A DNA stretch of 5,274 nucleotides from Desulfobulbaceae bacterium (lineage in GTDB: Bacteria > Desulfobacterota > Desulfobulbia > Desulfobulbales > Desulfobulbaceae): positions 1-5,274 of the forward strand of contig DRLX01000250.1 in NCBI GenBank assembly GCA_011322715.1, written 5' to 3'. Of this stretch, positions 4,886-5,274 are shown piece by piece. The first letter of the stretch is position 1; every line of letters begins with the position of its first letter. The notes under the pieces are model-generated. The model did not search any database. It was not told where the DNA came from and saw nothing but the letters and a program-made list of their open reading frames with translations. The translations under genes and the position numbers were made by a program.

Positions 4886-5274
4886 TTGGCCAGATATACC
4901 GGAGCATCCTGCAGGACCTGCAGGCGTGAAAATTTAAAACTTTTCCTCAAGGGTGATCGTTGTTATTCCGATAAATGTTCATTTGAACGACGATCCTATT
5001 CCCCCGGACAGCATGGGCAGAACCGTTTTCGCAAGGTATCCGACTATGCGATTCAATTGCGAGAAAAACAGAAAGTCAAACACATATACGGAATGTTGGA
5101 AAGTCAGTTTCGTCGATATTTTCACATGGCGGATCAGGCAAAAGGTGTTACCGGCGAGAATCTGCTGGTCATGCTGGAAAGAAGACTTGATAATACCGTT
5201 TATCGTTTGGGTTTTGCCAGTTCAAGGGATCAAGCAAGACAACTGATCCGGCATAATCATTTCACCGTCAATGG
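4886..5274 (+). CDS. rpsD: 30S ribosomal protein S4 (5' part, cut by window end)
   Basis: S4 is a primary 16S rRNA-binding protein that nucleates small-subunit assembly and, in E. coli and Bacillus, represses its own operon. Reading from the TTG gives 129 complete codons plus two bases, with no stop or frameshift, out of about 205-210 residues usual for the family. The N-terminus MARYTGASCRTCRRE contains C9 and C12, which with C26 and C31 (RCYSDKC) form the zinc knuckle of the C+ type, as in Thermus S4. SPGQHG (39-44) and LREKQKVKHIYGMLE (58-72) are typical. The S4 RNA-binding domain begins near 97 with LERRLDNTVYRLGFASSRDQARQL (97-120). A different open frame at 4953-5246 within it is only a shadow. 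rpoA and rplQ would be expected beyond the edge. Confidence 0.97.
   Translation, partial: MARYTGASCRTCRRENLKLFLKGDRCYSDKCSFERRSYSPGQHGQNRFRKVSDYAIQLREKQKVKHIYGMLESQFRRYFHMADQAKGVTGENLLVMLERRLDNTVYRLGFASSRDQARQLIRHNHFTVN

Noticed and set aside
4953..5246. Open frame of 97 codons on the + strand
   Set aside because: It is one frame off from rpsD, whose translation is a clean S4 from the TTG at 4886; the 97-codon product resembles nothing and lacks a ribosome binding site.

Overview
The window is a stretch of a bacterial chromosome carrying the distal half of the spc ribosomal-protein operon followed by the start of the alpha operon, all on the + strand. The order is rpsE, rpmD, rplO, secY, map, infA, rpmJ, rpsM, rpsK, rpsD, and the last gene is cut by the right edge. 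All ten genes are recognisable housekeeping genes with intact frames and near-normal lengths. I see no mobile element, CRISPR array, tRNA, rRNA, defence or biosynthetic cassette, and no convincing minus-strand gene.

Organism: this is a bacterium with moderate to low GC coding sequence, AT-rich intergenic DNA and clear GGAG-type ribosome binding sites. The secY-map junction without adk, infA directly after map, and zinc-binding forms of both L36 and S4 fit a sulfate-reducer-like Desulfobacterota (former Deltaproteobacteria). This placement rests on gene order and general protein character only and is moderately to weakly supported.

Layout: positions 1-68 are AT-rich non-coding leader with an imperfect inverted repeat. 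Positions 69-3335 are a compact block (rpsE, rpmD, rplO, secY, map) with gaps of 32, 3, 3 and 7 bases, consistent with one translationally coupled transcript. A 127-base gap after map holds the best promoter in the window, TTGAAA-16-TATAAT, with a 17-base perfect palindrome on its expected start site. From infA on (3463-5274) the style changes: gaps are 89, 44, 91 and 89 bases, several containing potential RNA hairpins. The alpha half may therefore be transcribed partly on its own and be subject to leader or intergenic RNA control.

How the genes work together: S5, S13, S11 and S4 build the small subunit, and L30, L15 and L36 the large subunit. IF-1 acts at initiation on the 30S subunit. SecY forms the membrane channel for nascent or completed secretory proteins, and methionine aminopeptidase removes the initiator methionine from new chains. 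Three of the four small-subunit genes (rpsE, rpsM, rpsD) start with TTG followed by an alanine codon, and map starts with GTG. I find no undescribed system here; the points worth a second look are regulatory (infA promoter and palindrome, intergenic hairpins, TTG starts).
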